Assembly: GCA_963695375.1 (NCBI GenBank)
Contig: OY968767.1
Location: 868,001 to 932,000 of the forward strand
Length of the DNA: 64,000 nucleotides
Reading direction: 5' to 3'
Origin: JACCVL01 sp963695375
Lineage (GTDB): Bacteria > Actinomycetota > Actinomycetes > Propionibacteriales > Nocardioidaceae
A program made the translations under genes and the position numbers. Shown piece after piece: positions 45,849-53,440 of the stretch; positions within the stretch are counted from its first letter, which is position 1, and each line of letters starts with the position of its first letter. Under the pieces are notes generated by a model. It saw only the letters and a program-made list of their open reading frames with translations. It was not told the origin of the DNA and did no database searches.

Positions 45849-47491
45849 ACGGCGACGACCGGTCCCGGCTGTTGTCGGCCGGCGCGTGGATGGCCGCCGG
45901 AACGGTGGTGTCCCGGCTCACCGGCTTCGCCCGGGGGGTGCTGCTGCTGGCCGTGCTCGGCAAGTCCCTGGACGCGGACCTGTTCACCCAGGCCAACACG
46001 CTGCCGAACTCGCTGTACATCCTGGTCGCCGGCGGCATCTTCAACGTGGTTCTGGTGCCGCAGCTGGTGCGGGCGATGCGCCAGGACGAGGACGGCGGCG
46101 AGGCCTTCGCCCAGCGGCTGCTCAGCGTCGGCGTGCTGGTCCTGGCCGGCGCCACCGCCGTCCTGGTCGCGCTGGTGCCGCTGCTGGCGTTCCTGGCGTT
46201 CGACTCCGCCCTGTTCACCCCGGAGCTGGCTGCCCAGCGGGAGTCCGCCTACGACCTGATGCGTTGGTGCATGCCCCAGGTCTTCTTCTACGGCACCTTC
46301 GTGCTCGTCGGCCAGATCCTCAACGCCCGTGAGCGCTTCGGGCCGATGATGTGGGCACCGATCGTCAACAACGTCGTGGCCTGCCTGGTGCTCGGCGGTT
46401 ACGCGTTCGCCTACGGCACCTCCGACGCCAGCGACGGCTTCAGCACCGCCCAGGAGACGCTGCTCGGTGCCGGTGCCACGCTCGGCATCGCGGTGCAGAC
46501 GCTGGTGCTGGTGCCCTACGCCCGCGCGGCCGGCTTCCGGTTCCGGTTCCGCCGGGATCTGCGCGGGGTCGGGCTCGGCCGCACCTTCCGGCTCGGTGCC
46601 TGGACGATCGCTTTCGTGGTGGCCAGTCAGGTGGCCTTCTTCGTGGTCACCCGGATCGCGACCGGGTCGAGCACCGAGGCGGCCCTGACCGGCAGCGAGG
46701 CGAACGGCGTGGCCGCGTACCAGAACGCGTTCCTGGTGGCCCAGGTCCCGCACGCGGTGATCACGGTCTCCCTGGTCACCGCCACGATGCCGCTGCTCAG
46801 CCGGCTCGCCGTCGACGGCCGGCTGAGCGAGGTCCGCGACGAGATCGCGTCCACCATGCGACTGGTGCTGGTGGCGATCGCGCCGATCGCCACGGCGGTC
46901 GCCTGCCTCGGTGGCGTGCTCGCGACGGTGCTGTTCTCCTACGGCGCCCTGGACGGCAACACCGCCAGTCTCGGGAACACGCTGGCCGCCTTCGCGCCGG
47001 GCCTGCTGCTGTTCACCGTGCACTACCTGGTGCTGCGCGGCTTCTACGCCCAGGAGGACACCCGGACCCCGTTCCTCCTCCAGCTCGTCGTCAGCGGAAG
47101 CAACATCGTGGCCGCGGTGCTGCTCGCGCTGAACGCGCCCACCGAGCAGGTGGCCACCAGGCTGGCGCTGGCCTACGGCATCGCCTACCTCGCGGGCGCC
47201 ACCGTCTCGATCACGGTCCTCGGACGCCGGCTCGGCGAGGGCGGCCTGGTGAACCGTGCCTTCGCCGCCTTCATCGCCCGGCTGGTGCTGGCCTGCGCCG
47301 TGGCCGCGGCCGTCATGCTCTCGCTGGTCCTCGCTGTCGACCGCTTTTCCGGCGCACCGAGCGGGGACGCCGCAGCGGTGCTGGCGCTGGCGGTGGCCGG
47401 CACCGGCGGGGCCCTGTCGTACCTGCTGGCTGCCCGGCTCCTCAGGCTGGCAGAGGTGAGCGCGCTCGTCCGTGCCGTGACCCGGCGCTGA
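45845..47491 (+). CDS. murJ: lipid II flippase MurJ
   Basis: 548 residues with 14 predicted membrane helices. MurJ/MviN features: SRLTGFARGVLLLAVLGKSLDADLFTQANTLPNSLYILVAGGIFNVVLVPQLVRAM near the N-terminus (in parts), ending the first half with LNARERFGPMMWAPIVNNVVA, and LVLRGFYAQEDTRTPF in the second half, all family hallmarks. It flips lipid II across the membrane. The mycobacterial homologue carries a C-terminal pseudokinase; here the protein ends after helix 14 and the pseudokinase is a separate gene 149 bp downstream. Confidence 0.94.
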   Translation: MNGDDRSRLLSAGAWMAAGTVVSRLTGFARGVLLLAVLGKSLDADLFTQANTLPNSLYILVAGGIFNVVLVPQLVRAMRQDEDGGEAFAQRLLSVGVLVLAGATAVLVALVPLLAFLAFDSALFTPELAAQRESAYDLMRWCMPQVFFYGTFVLVGQILNARERFGPMMWAPIVNNVVACLVLGGYAFAYGTSDASDGFSTAQETLLGAGATLGIAVQTLVLVPYARAAGFRFRFRRDLRGVGLGRTFRLGAWTIAFVVASQVAFFVVTRIATGSSTEAALTGSEANGVAAYQNAFLVAQVPHAVITVSLVTATMPLLSRLAVDGRLSEVRDEIASTMRLVLVAIAPIATAVACLGGVLATVLFSYGALDGNTASLGNTLAAFAPGLLLFTVHYLVLRGFYAQEDTRTPFLLQLVVSGSNIVAAVLLALNAPTEQVATRLALAYGIAYLAGATVSITVLGRRLGEGGLVNRAFAAFIARLVLACAVAAAVMLSLVLAVDRFSGAPSGDAAAVLALAVAGTGGALSYLLAARLLRLAEVSALVRAVTRR

Positions 47492-47640
47492 CCAGCGCCG
47501 TCCTCCCTTCGGTCGCAACCGGCCGTCAGGAGGGCGAGGGGGCGCGGCGGTGCGCACGACGCCGCAGGCCGCACCTCCTAGCATGGTCAGCAGCCGTCAG
47601 GAGTCCACCTCGGCGGCCGGGGACGACACGGCGAGGGCGG

Positions 47641-49200
47641 GTGCACGCGCAGACCTTGAGCGCCGGCGTACGACTCGCCGGGCGCTACCGGATCGAAGAC
47701 CTCGTCGGTGAGACGCCGAGGTCTCAGACGTGGCGCGCCGTCGACCACGTCCTGAACCGTTCGGTCAGCGTCCAGGTGGTGCCCAGCAACGACCACACCG
47801 CCGAGCCGTTCCTCACCGCCGCCCGGCGGGCGACCGCCGTCGAGGACCCGCGGTTCCTCCGGGTGCTGGACGCGGCGCACGAGGAGGGCTTCGCCTACGT
47901 CGTCCGGGAGTGGGCCTCCGGAGTCTCACTGGACAATGTGCTCCGGCAGGGGCCGCTGAACGCCTCGCGGGCCGCCGAGGTGATGCGCGAGGTGGCCGAG
48001 GCGGTGGCCGCGGCGCACCGCGCCGACGTCCAGCACCGCCGGCTCGACCCGGCCCGGATCATCATCAAGCACAACGGCGCGGTCCGGATCCTCGGCCTGG
48101 CGACCGACCAGGCCCTGCACGCCCCCGACGAGGACGCCGAGGCGACGTCGGTCGCCGGTGAGCAGGCCGACGTCAAGGCGCTGGGTCGGCTGCTCTATGC
48201 CTGCCTGGTGGCCCGGTGGCCGGGCAGCCGCGACCTCGGACTGCCCGCCGCCCCGACCGAGCACGGGCGGCTGCTCCGCCCGCGCCAGGTGCGAGCCGGG
48301 GTCGACCCGGCGATCGACGCGGTCTGCGACCGCATCCTCGGCAACGGCACCCGGCAGGGCCCGCACCTGCGAACGGCCCAGCAGGTGGCGCGTGAGCTCG
48401 CCGTGCTCGCGCTCGGCGACGACTTGACCACGGCGTTCTCGGTCGAGGACGAGGACGACGAGACTGTCCCCCGAGGGGTCATCCCCCTCGCCCCGGACCC
48501 CAGCGGCCCGCCGCCGGCGGTGAACCTGGTGCCGCCGCCGAGGGTGCTCTCGGAGTCGGCGCCGGAGCCGCCCGCGGCGCCGGTGGACCGGCGACGCACC
48601 GGCGGCCGGGCGCCGGTGTGGCTCGCGGTCCTGCTCCTGGTCGCCCTCGCGGGCACGGTCACCTACCTGATCCTCGACTCGTCCGGAGGCGGCGAGCCCA
48701 CCTCGAGCCAGGAGCCCGGAGGCGAGGACACCAGCCCGCCGACCCGTGAGCTGGACATCGAGTCCGTGGACGACTTCGACCCGCAGGGCACCGACGGGGG
48801 GGAGAACCCGGAGGCAGCCGGCTTCGCCATCGACGGCGACGCCTCGACGACCTGGACCACCTCGTCGTACTTCGGCTCCGCCGAGCTCGGCAACCTCAAG
48901 GACGGCGTCGGCCTGCTGCTCGACCTCGGCAAGGCGCACGACGTCAGCAGCGTCACGCTCCGCCTCGACGGAGGACCGACGTCGGTCGAGGTGTATGCCG
49001 CACCCGAGGACGGAGGTCGGCCCAGCACCGTGGAGGACCTCGAGCTGCTCGGGGAGGCGCGCGACGCCGGCACCAACCTGACGCTGCGCCCACCCGAACC
49101 GCTCACCACGCGCCGGATCGTCGTCTGGCTGACCGAGCTGCCGCCGGTCGGGAGCGACACCTTCAAGGGCGCCATCGCCGAGATCTCCGTCCGCGGATGA
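47641..49200 (+). CDS. MurJ-associated pseudokinase with membrane anchor and extracytoplasmic domain
   Basis: 519 residues from GTG 47641. Residues 10-265 have a protein kinase fold (LAGRYRIEDLVGETPRSQTWRAVD; AYVVREWASGVSLDNVL) but the catalytic residues are lost: VSVQVV replaces the VAIK Lys strand, HRRLDPARIIIK replaces HRDLKPxN, and ILGLA replaces DFG. A Pro-rich linker, one helix (VWLAVLLLVALAGTVTYLI) and an outer domain (discoidin/CBM-like: SVTLRLDGGPTSVEVYA) follow. This equals the C-terminal half of mycobacterial MviN, whose pseudokinase binds the FHA protein FhaA. The stop overlaps the sigM ATG (ATGA). Confidence 0.85.
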   Translation: MHAQTLSAGVRLAGRYRIEDLVGETPRSQTWRAVDHVLNRSVSVQVVPSNDHTAEPFLTAARRATAVEDPRFLRVLDAAHEEGFAYVVREWASGVSLDNVLRQGPLNASRAAEVMREVAEAVAAAHRADVQHRRLDPARIIIKHNGAVRILGLATDQALHAPDEDAEATSVAGEQADVKALGRLLYACLVARWPGSRDLGLPAAPTEHGRLLRPRQVRAGVDPAIDAVCDRILGNGTRQGPHLRTAQQVARELAVLALGDDLTTAFSVEDEDDETVPRGVIPLAPDPSGPPPAVNLVPPPRVLSESAPEPPAAPVDRRRTGGRAPVWLAVLLLVALAGTVTYLILDSSGGGEPTSSQEPGGEDTSPPTRELDIESVDDFDPQGTDGGENPEAAGFAIDGDASTTWTTSSYFGSAELGNLKDGVGLLLDLGKAHDVSSVTLRLDGGPTSVEVYAAPEDGGRPSTVEDLELLGEARDAGTNLTLRPPEPLTTRRIVVWLTELPPVGSDTFKGAIAEISVRG

Positions 49201-49910
49201 GCCCGGCCGACGACCGCACCCTGCTGCAGCGGCACGTCGACGGCGACCCGGACGCGTTCGGCGAGCTGGTCCGCCGACACCGCGACCGGCTGTGGGCGGT
49301 CGCACTGCGCACGCTGCGCGACCCGGAGGAGGCCGCCGACGCACTGCAGGACGCGCTGATATCGGCGTTCAGGCGGGCGGAGGCGTACCGGGGCGACGCC
49401 GCGGTCACCACCTGGCTGCACCGGATCGTCGTCAACGCCTGCCTCGATCGAGCCCGGCGGCAGGCGGTCCGGCGAGCCGAGCCACTGCCCGAGGACGACG
49501 ACCACGCCCCGCCGACTCCGGCCGACGCGGTGGCGGAGGTGGCCGAGCAGACCGCACGGCGAGACGCGGTGCTGGCCGCGCTGCAGGAGTTGCCTGCCGA
49601 GCAGCGGGCGGCGCTGATCCTCGTCGACATGGAGGGCTATCCGGTCGACGAGGTGGCCACCATGCTCGACTGCGCCCCCGGCACGGTGAAGAGCCGGTGC
49701 TCGCGCGGGCGGGCTCGGTTGCTGCCCCTGCTGGCCGAGTGGGCGCCGGGGGCCTCCCCGGACGAGCCGGACGAGCCGGACGAGCCGGACGAGCCGGACG
49801 AGCCGGACGAGCCGGCCGCCGTGACGGAACCGTTACCTGCCGGCCTGCGTCCCATCCCCGCAGCCCGGCGCCGGCCCCCCGACAGCCCCCCCACACCGAG
49901 CAGGAGGTGA
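49197..49910 (+). CDS. sigM: ECF RNA polymerase sigma factor, SigM-like
   Basis: 237 residues. Region 2 (FGELVRRHRDRLWAVALRTLRDPEEAADALQDALISAFR, in parts) and region 4 (LQELPAEQRAALILVDMEGYPVDEVATMLDCAPGTVKSR, in parts) are complete. The C-terminal extension has six Asp-Glu-Pro repeats and a Pro/Arg tail, unusual for the family. The next gene is a zinc-binding anti-sigma, 4 bp away, and trxB and trxA follow, the mycobacterial sigM-rsmA-trxB2-trxC order. The ATG overlaps the pseudokinase stop. Confidence 0.9.
   Translation: MSPADDRTLLQRHVDGDPDAFGELVRRHRDRLWAVALRTLRDPEEAADALQDALISAFRRAEAYRGDAAVTTWLHRIVVNACLDRARRQAVRRAEPLPEDDDHAPPTPADAVAEVAEQTARRDAVLAALQELPAEQRAALILVDMEGYPVDEVATMLDCAPGTVKSRCSRGRARLLPLLAEWAPGASPDEPDEPDEPDEPDEPDEPAAVTEPLPAGLRPIPAARRRPPDSPPTPSRR
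49761..49814. repeat. six 9-bp tandem repeats encoding Asp-Glu-Pro in sigM
   Basis: GACGAGCCG is repeated six times without variation. The unit is a multiple of three, so slippage changes length without changing frame. Confidence 0.95.
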
Positions 49911-49914
49911 CCCG

Positions 49915-50796
49915 ATGCCCGCACGTGACCCACACGTGAGCAACGAGCAGCTGGCCGACCTCGTCGCCGGGGTGCTGCCGGACAGCGAGGCCGACGCCGC
50001 GGCTGCCCACGTCGCCGCGTGCGTGCGGTGCGCGGCGGTCCGGGACCGGCTGGTGGAGCTCCCGAGCCTGCTCGCGGCCGGCCCCGCGCCCACCATGCCG
50101 CCCGAGGTCGCGGTCCGGTTGGACGCTGCGCTCGCCGCGGAGTCAGTGCGCCGGTCGGCCGACGCCGACGACGTCGTCGTCCCGATCGGCAGTGGTCGCC
50201 GCAGCCGGGCCCGCCGGTGGTTCGCCGGTGCCGCGACGGTCGCCGCCGCCCTGGTGGCGATCAGCGTCGCCGCCGACGTCATCGACCTCGGCACCGGTGG
50301 ATCGGTGGACAGCGTCTCGTCCGGGACTGCGGATTCGGCGCCGGAAGCCGCCCGCGAGTCGGGGGACGACGCCGGCGGCGCAGGCTCGGCGCCGAGCACC
50401 TCCGACGACGGCTCGCTCGACAGCACGCGGGTGGGACTACAGGTGATCGCGGGTGCGGCTTTCGGCCCGGAGGTCGAGCGGCTGTACGACAGCGGGGACT
50501 CGCGTTTCCAGGTGCTCGGAGATGGTCGGAGCCCGGAGGGGGCCGGAGGCGATCCGCCGCCCGGCCTCGGGCCCTCGGACATCGGAGGCACCGATCTGCT
50601 CCGCAGTGACGACCGGTGCGGGGACCGCGCGCTGCGGAGAGCAGGCGTGCAGGGGGACCTCGGGCCGTTCGTCCGGCTGGACGAGTCCGTCGTACGGCTG
50701 GTGGCCACCGGACCACTGTCGGCCCGGACCGTGCAGGCGTACTCCTGTGACCGGGTGGCCGTGGTCGCCAGCGCAGTCCTCGATCTGAGCCGCTGA
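49915..50796 (+). CDS. zinc-associated anti-sigma factor (RsmA-like)
   Basis: 293 residues. The N-terminus has the ZAS motif HVAACVRC (His-x3-Cys-x2-Cys), then a helical anti-sigma domain, a membrane helix (RWFAGAATVAAALVAISVAADVI) and an extracytoplasmic Ser/Asp-rich region ending in a small domain with Cys pairs (RCGDRALRR; YSCDRVAVV). It should hold SigM at the membrane until thiol or envelope stress is sensed. Co-transcribed with sigM. The start has GGAGGTGA about 7 nt upstream. Confidence 0.85.
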   Translation: MPARDPHVSNEQLADLVAGVLPDSEADAAAAHVAACVRCAAVRDRLVELPSLLAAGPAPTMPPEVAVRLDAALAAESVRRSADADDVVVPIGSGRRSRARRWFAGAATVAAALVAISVAADVIDLGTGGSVDSVSSGTADSAPEAARESGDDAGGAGSAPSTSDDGSLDSTRVGLQVIAGAAFGPEVERLYDSGDSRFQVLGDGRSPEGAGGDPPPGLGPSDIGGTDLLRSDDRCGDRALRRAGVQGDLGPFVRLDESVVRLVATGPLSARTVQAYSCDRVAVVASAVLDLSR

Positions 50797-50820
50797 CCGC
50801 CCCGGCGGGCTCCCCGCGCC

Positions 50821-50846
50821 GGAATCCCCAGCCCCTACCATGCGTT
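50821..50846 (+). promoter_or_regulatory. SigR/SigH-type promoter upstream of trxB
   Basis: GGAAT (50821-50825), 18 bp, GTT (50844-50846) is the thiol-stress ECF sigma consensus GGAAT-N18-GTT. A housekeeping -10 (TACCAT, 50836-50841) overlaps it and ends 6 nt before an ATG at 50848, so two promoters may be superimposed. Confidence 0.6.
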
Positions 50847-50847
50847 G

Positions 50848-50913
50848 ATGCACCAGGCGGCATCGCTGCCGCCCTCGCCTCGCTTTCCCACGAACAGGAC
50901 GACATCGACGTGA
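50848..50913 (+). CDS. 21-codon upstream ORF coupled to trxB
   Basis: It begins MHQAASLPPSPRFP and ends at a TGA (50911-50913) overlapping the trxB GTG at 50910. The ATG has leaderless spacing to TACCAT. It lacks Cys and hydrophobic segments. It may couple trxB translation to a leaderless entry, since trxB lacks a strong ribosome site; it may also be chance. Confidence 0.4.
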   Translation: MHQAASLPPSPRFPTNRTTST

Positions 50914-51887
50914 CCGACCAGACCACACCCGTCGGCGACGGCACAGCCCCGCCGGTGCGCGACGTCATCATCATCGGGTCCGGCCCGGCCGGTTACACCG
51001 CAGCGCTCTACACCGCCCGGGCGCAGTTGCAGCCGCTGGTGTTCGAGGGGTCGGTGACCGCCGGGGGCGCGCTGATGACCACGACCGAGGTGGAGAACTA
51101 CCCCGGCTTCCGGGACGGGATCATGGGCCCGGCGCTGATGGACGAGATGCGCGCGCAGGCCGAGCGGTTCGGGGCCGAGCTGGTGCCGGACGACGTCACC
51201 GGCGTCGACCTGACCGGCGAGCTGAAGACGGTTCGCGTCAGCGATGGGACCGAGCACCGCGCCCGTACGGTGATCCTCGCCATGGGGTCGGGCTATCGAA
51301 AGCTCGGCCTCCCCGACGAGGACCGGCTGTCCGGTCACGGCGTGAGCTGGTGTGCCACCTGCGACGGCTTCTTCTTCCGCGACCAGGAGATCGTGGTCGT
51401 CGGTGGCGGGGACACCGCGGTCGAGGAGGCCACCTTCCTCACCCGGTTCGCCAGCAAGGTGACGATGCTGGTCCGCCGGGACGAGCTGCGCGCCAGCAAG
51501 ATCATGGCCCAGCGTGCCCTGGACGACCCCAAGATCGAGATCGCATGGAACTCCGCGGTGGACGAGATCCACGGCGAGGACCAGCTGACCGGCCTCACGG
51601 TTCGTGACACCCGGACCGACGAGACCCGCGAGCTCCCCGCGACCGGGCTGTTCATCGCCATCGGCCACGACCCGCGATCCGAGCTGGTCAAGGGCCAGGT
51701 GGACCTCGACGCGGAGGGCTACGTGCTCGCCCAGGCGCCGACGACGTACACCAGCCTGCCCGGCGTCTTCGCTGCCGGGGACCTGGTCGACCACCGCTAC
51801 CGGCAGGCTGCCACGGCGGCCGGGACTGGATGCGCGGCGGCGATCGACGCGGAGCGCTGGCTCGCCGACCTGGACGCCGCGCACTAA
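50910..51887 (+). CDS. trxB: thioredoxin reductase
   Basis: 325 residues. FAD-binding GSGPAGYTAALYTARAQLQPLVFEG, redox site SWCATCDGFFF (CATC), NADPH-binding VVVGGGDTAVEEATFLTRFASKV and the terminal FAD motif GVFAAGDLVDHRYRQAATAAGTGC (in parts). It reduces thioredoxin with NADPH. It follows the sigM-anti-sigma pair and has its own SigR-type promoter. A 22-bp repeat array of about 200 bp separates it from trxA. Confidence 0.96.
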   Translation: MTDQTTPVGDGTAPPVRDVIIIGSGPAGYTAALYTARAQLQPLVFEGSVTAGGALMTTTEVENYPGFRDGIMGPALMDEMRAQAERFGAELVPDDVTGVDLTGELKTVRVSDGTEHRARTVILAMGSGYRKLGLPDEDRLSGHGVSWCATCDGFFFRDQEIVVVGGGDTAVEEATFLTRFASKVTMLVRRDELRASKIMAQRALDDPKIEIAWNSAVDEIHGEDQLTGLTVRDTRTDETRELPATGLFIAIGHDPRSELVKGQVDLDAEGYVLAQAPTTYTSLPGVFAAGDLVDHRYRQAATAAGTGCAAAIDAERWLADLDAAH

Positions 51888-51902
51888 CCCCCCACCCCCC
51901 CC

Positions 51903-52105
51903 GCGATCCGTCACTTCTACCCGCGATCCGTCACTTCTGGACCCGCGATCCGTCACTTCTGGACCCGCGATCCGTCACATCTGGACCCGCGATCCGTCAC
52001 TGACGTCGGGACACGTGTCCACGAGTGACGGATGGGCTGTCCGAAAGTGACGGACGGGCTGTCCGAAAGTGACGGACGGGCGGGTCACAACTGACGGATC
52101 GCGGG
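51903..52105. repeat. second two-armed array of the 22-bp repeat
   Basis: Five forward units (core GATCCGTCAC) at 51905, 51925, 51947, 51969 and 51991, then four in opposite orientation (core TGACGGA) at 52025, 52047, 52069 and 52091. Steps are 22 bp except the first (20). The layout, inward-facing arms with a short spacer, repeats that of 15106-15370. It occupies the 322-bp interval between trxB and trxA together with the trxA promoter. Confidence 0.9.
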
Positions 52106-52116
52106 ATTGGGGGCGG

Positions 52117-52142
52117 GGAATCGGGGCCGGCGGGATGGCGTT
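52117..52142 (+). promoter_or_regulatory. SigR/SigH-type promoter upstream of trxA
   Basis: GGAAT (52117-52121), 18 bp, GTT (52140-52142), with the same GCGTTG context as the trxB site. It lies just after the repeat array and 68 bp upstream of the trxA GTG. Confidence 0.6.
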
Positions 52143-52209
52143 GTCCGTCGAGTAGGCCACACTCGTGACCTGCACCCGCACCTTTGCACCCGATCCCCGA
52201 GGAGAGACC

Positions 52210-52539
52210 GTGGGAAACACCCAGGCCGTCACCGATGCCGACTTCGCACAGACCGTGCTCGCGGCGGACAAGCCCGTGGTCGTGGACTTCTGGGCAGAGT
52301 GGTGCGGTCCCTGCCGTCAGGTCAGTCCGATCCTCGACGAGATCGCTGCCGAGCACAGTGACTCGATCACCGTCGTGAAGATGAACATCGACGAGAACCC
52401 GCAGACCCCGGCGCAGTACCGGGTCACCGGAATCCCGACGATCAACGTCTACTCCGGCGGAGAGGTCGTGAAGTCGATCGTCGGCGCCAAGCCGAAGGCG
52501 GTCATCCTCTCCGACCTGGACGAGTTCATCAGCCGCTGA
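52210..52539 (+). CDS. trxA: thioredoxin
   Basis: 109 residues from GTG 52210 with GAGGAGAGA upstream. Active site DFWAEWCGPCRQVSP (WCGPC) and cis-Pro TGIPTINVY. Canonical small cytoplasmic thioredoxin reduced by the neighbouring TrxB. An upstream in-frame start at 52165 is rejected because the ribosome site fits 52210. Its stop is part of a hairpin shared with the convergent GNAT gene. Confidence 0.96.
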   Translation: MGNTQAVTDADFAQTVLAADKPVVVDFWAEWCGPCRQVSPILDEIAAEHSDSITVVKMNIDENPQTPAQYRVTGIPTINVYSGGEVVKSIVGAKPKAVILSDLDEFISR

Positions 52540-52551
52540 CGGCAGTCAGCG
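52534..52551. terminator. bidirectional hairpin between trxA and the GNAT gene
   Basis: CGCTGAC-GGCA-GTCAGCG is a perfect 7-bp stem with a tetraloop. The two strands of the stem contain the TGA stops of trxA and of the opposite gene. Confidence 0.5.
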
Positions 52552-53316
52552 CACCGGACTGTCCCCGCGGCGCGGTGTCCTCAGCGCCGGCCTGGGGGCG
52601 GGCTCCGGACGCACCGCACCCCGGAGCCGGTCCCAGGCCAGCTCCACTGCTTCCCCGACCTCGACCCGCAATGTCGCCAGCACCCGCGCGTCGAGCCGCA
52701 CCCGCGGGGTGAGCGGATGCTCGCGGACGATCGTGAACCCGCAGGCGAGCCAGAAGTCCAGCGGCACCAGGCAGGCCACCCCCGGTGAGCGCTGCGCCAG
52801 CGCTTCGACCGCGCGGACCCGAGGCCGCCGCAGCGCCTCCCGCGCCACCTGGTGCACCAGTGCCCGCCCGAGGCCGGAGCCGCGCCGCTCCTCGGCCACG
52901 TGCAGCGCCAGCACCGTCAGGGCATCGTCGCCGGCGCGGACCGGCAGCGCGTACGTGACGTAGGCAGCGACCCGGGCCGCACCGTCCATGCCGGCACCGT
53001 CCATGCCGGCACCGTCCATGCCGGCACCGTCGTCCCCGGTGTCGGGCACCCCGTTCGCGGTCTGCGCTCGGACCACCAGCCCCCCCACCGTCCCGGTGGA
53101 CAGCCCCTCCACCCACCAGCGCCGCTTCACCCGCGCGGCAACCTCGCCGCGCGAGCGCCCGCGACCGGCCGCGCCGACGTCGGACTCGGTGCTCTCCGCC
53201 CGCGCCAAGGCGCCCACGTCGGCGTAGCGCTCCCAGCGAAGGCACGACGCGCACCTGCCGGGCAGGCGCTCGACGTCGTCCGGGACCAGCACGTTGCTGC
53301 GGCGCGGCCCGTGCAC
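52546..53316 (-). CDS. GNAT family N-acetyltransferase
   Basis: 256 residues from GTG 53316 (GGAGGT 7 nt upstream). An N-terminal segment with RCASCLRWE (Cys-x2-Cys, zinc-ribbon-like half), a linker, then a GNAT core: YVTYALPVRAGDDALTVLALHVAEERRGSGLGRALV, where RRGSGLGRAL is the acetyl-CoA motif A, and ending with CLVPLDFWLACGFTIVREHP. The middle holds three 15-bp repeats (Gly-Ala-Gly-Met-Asp units, 52981-53028) that look like recent slippage. The gene is regularly found between trxA and parB in actinobacteria; substrate unknown. Confidence 0.82.
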   Translation of the reverse strand: MHGPRRSNVLVPDDVERLPGRCASCLRWERYADVGALARAESTESDVGAAGRGRSRGEVAARVKRRWWVEGLSTGTVGGLVVRAQTANGVPDTGDDGAGMDGAGMDGAGMDGAARVAAYVTYALPVRAGDDALTVLALHVAEERRGSGLGRALVHQVAREALRRPRVRAVEALAQRSPGVACLVPLDFWLACGFTIVREHPLTPRVRLDARVLATLRVEVGEAVELAWDRLRGAVRPEPAPRPALRTPRRGDSPVR

Positions 53317-53440
53317 GCCACCACCTCCGAATGCTCCCGCCGGGCGGGCCGACACGTCGGCACGCCCTCCGTACGGCATCGTAGGACCGCATGCGCTCGA
53401 CGACGAGGGTGCGGACCGACCGGAAGGGGGTGTGACGGCG

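Noticed and set aside
51903..52105. CRISPR-like regular array between trxB and trxA
   Set aside because: Same reasons; the variable parts are only degenerate repeat flanks.
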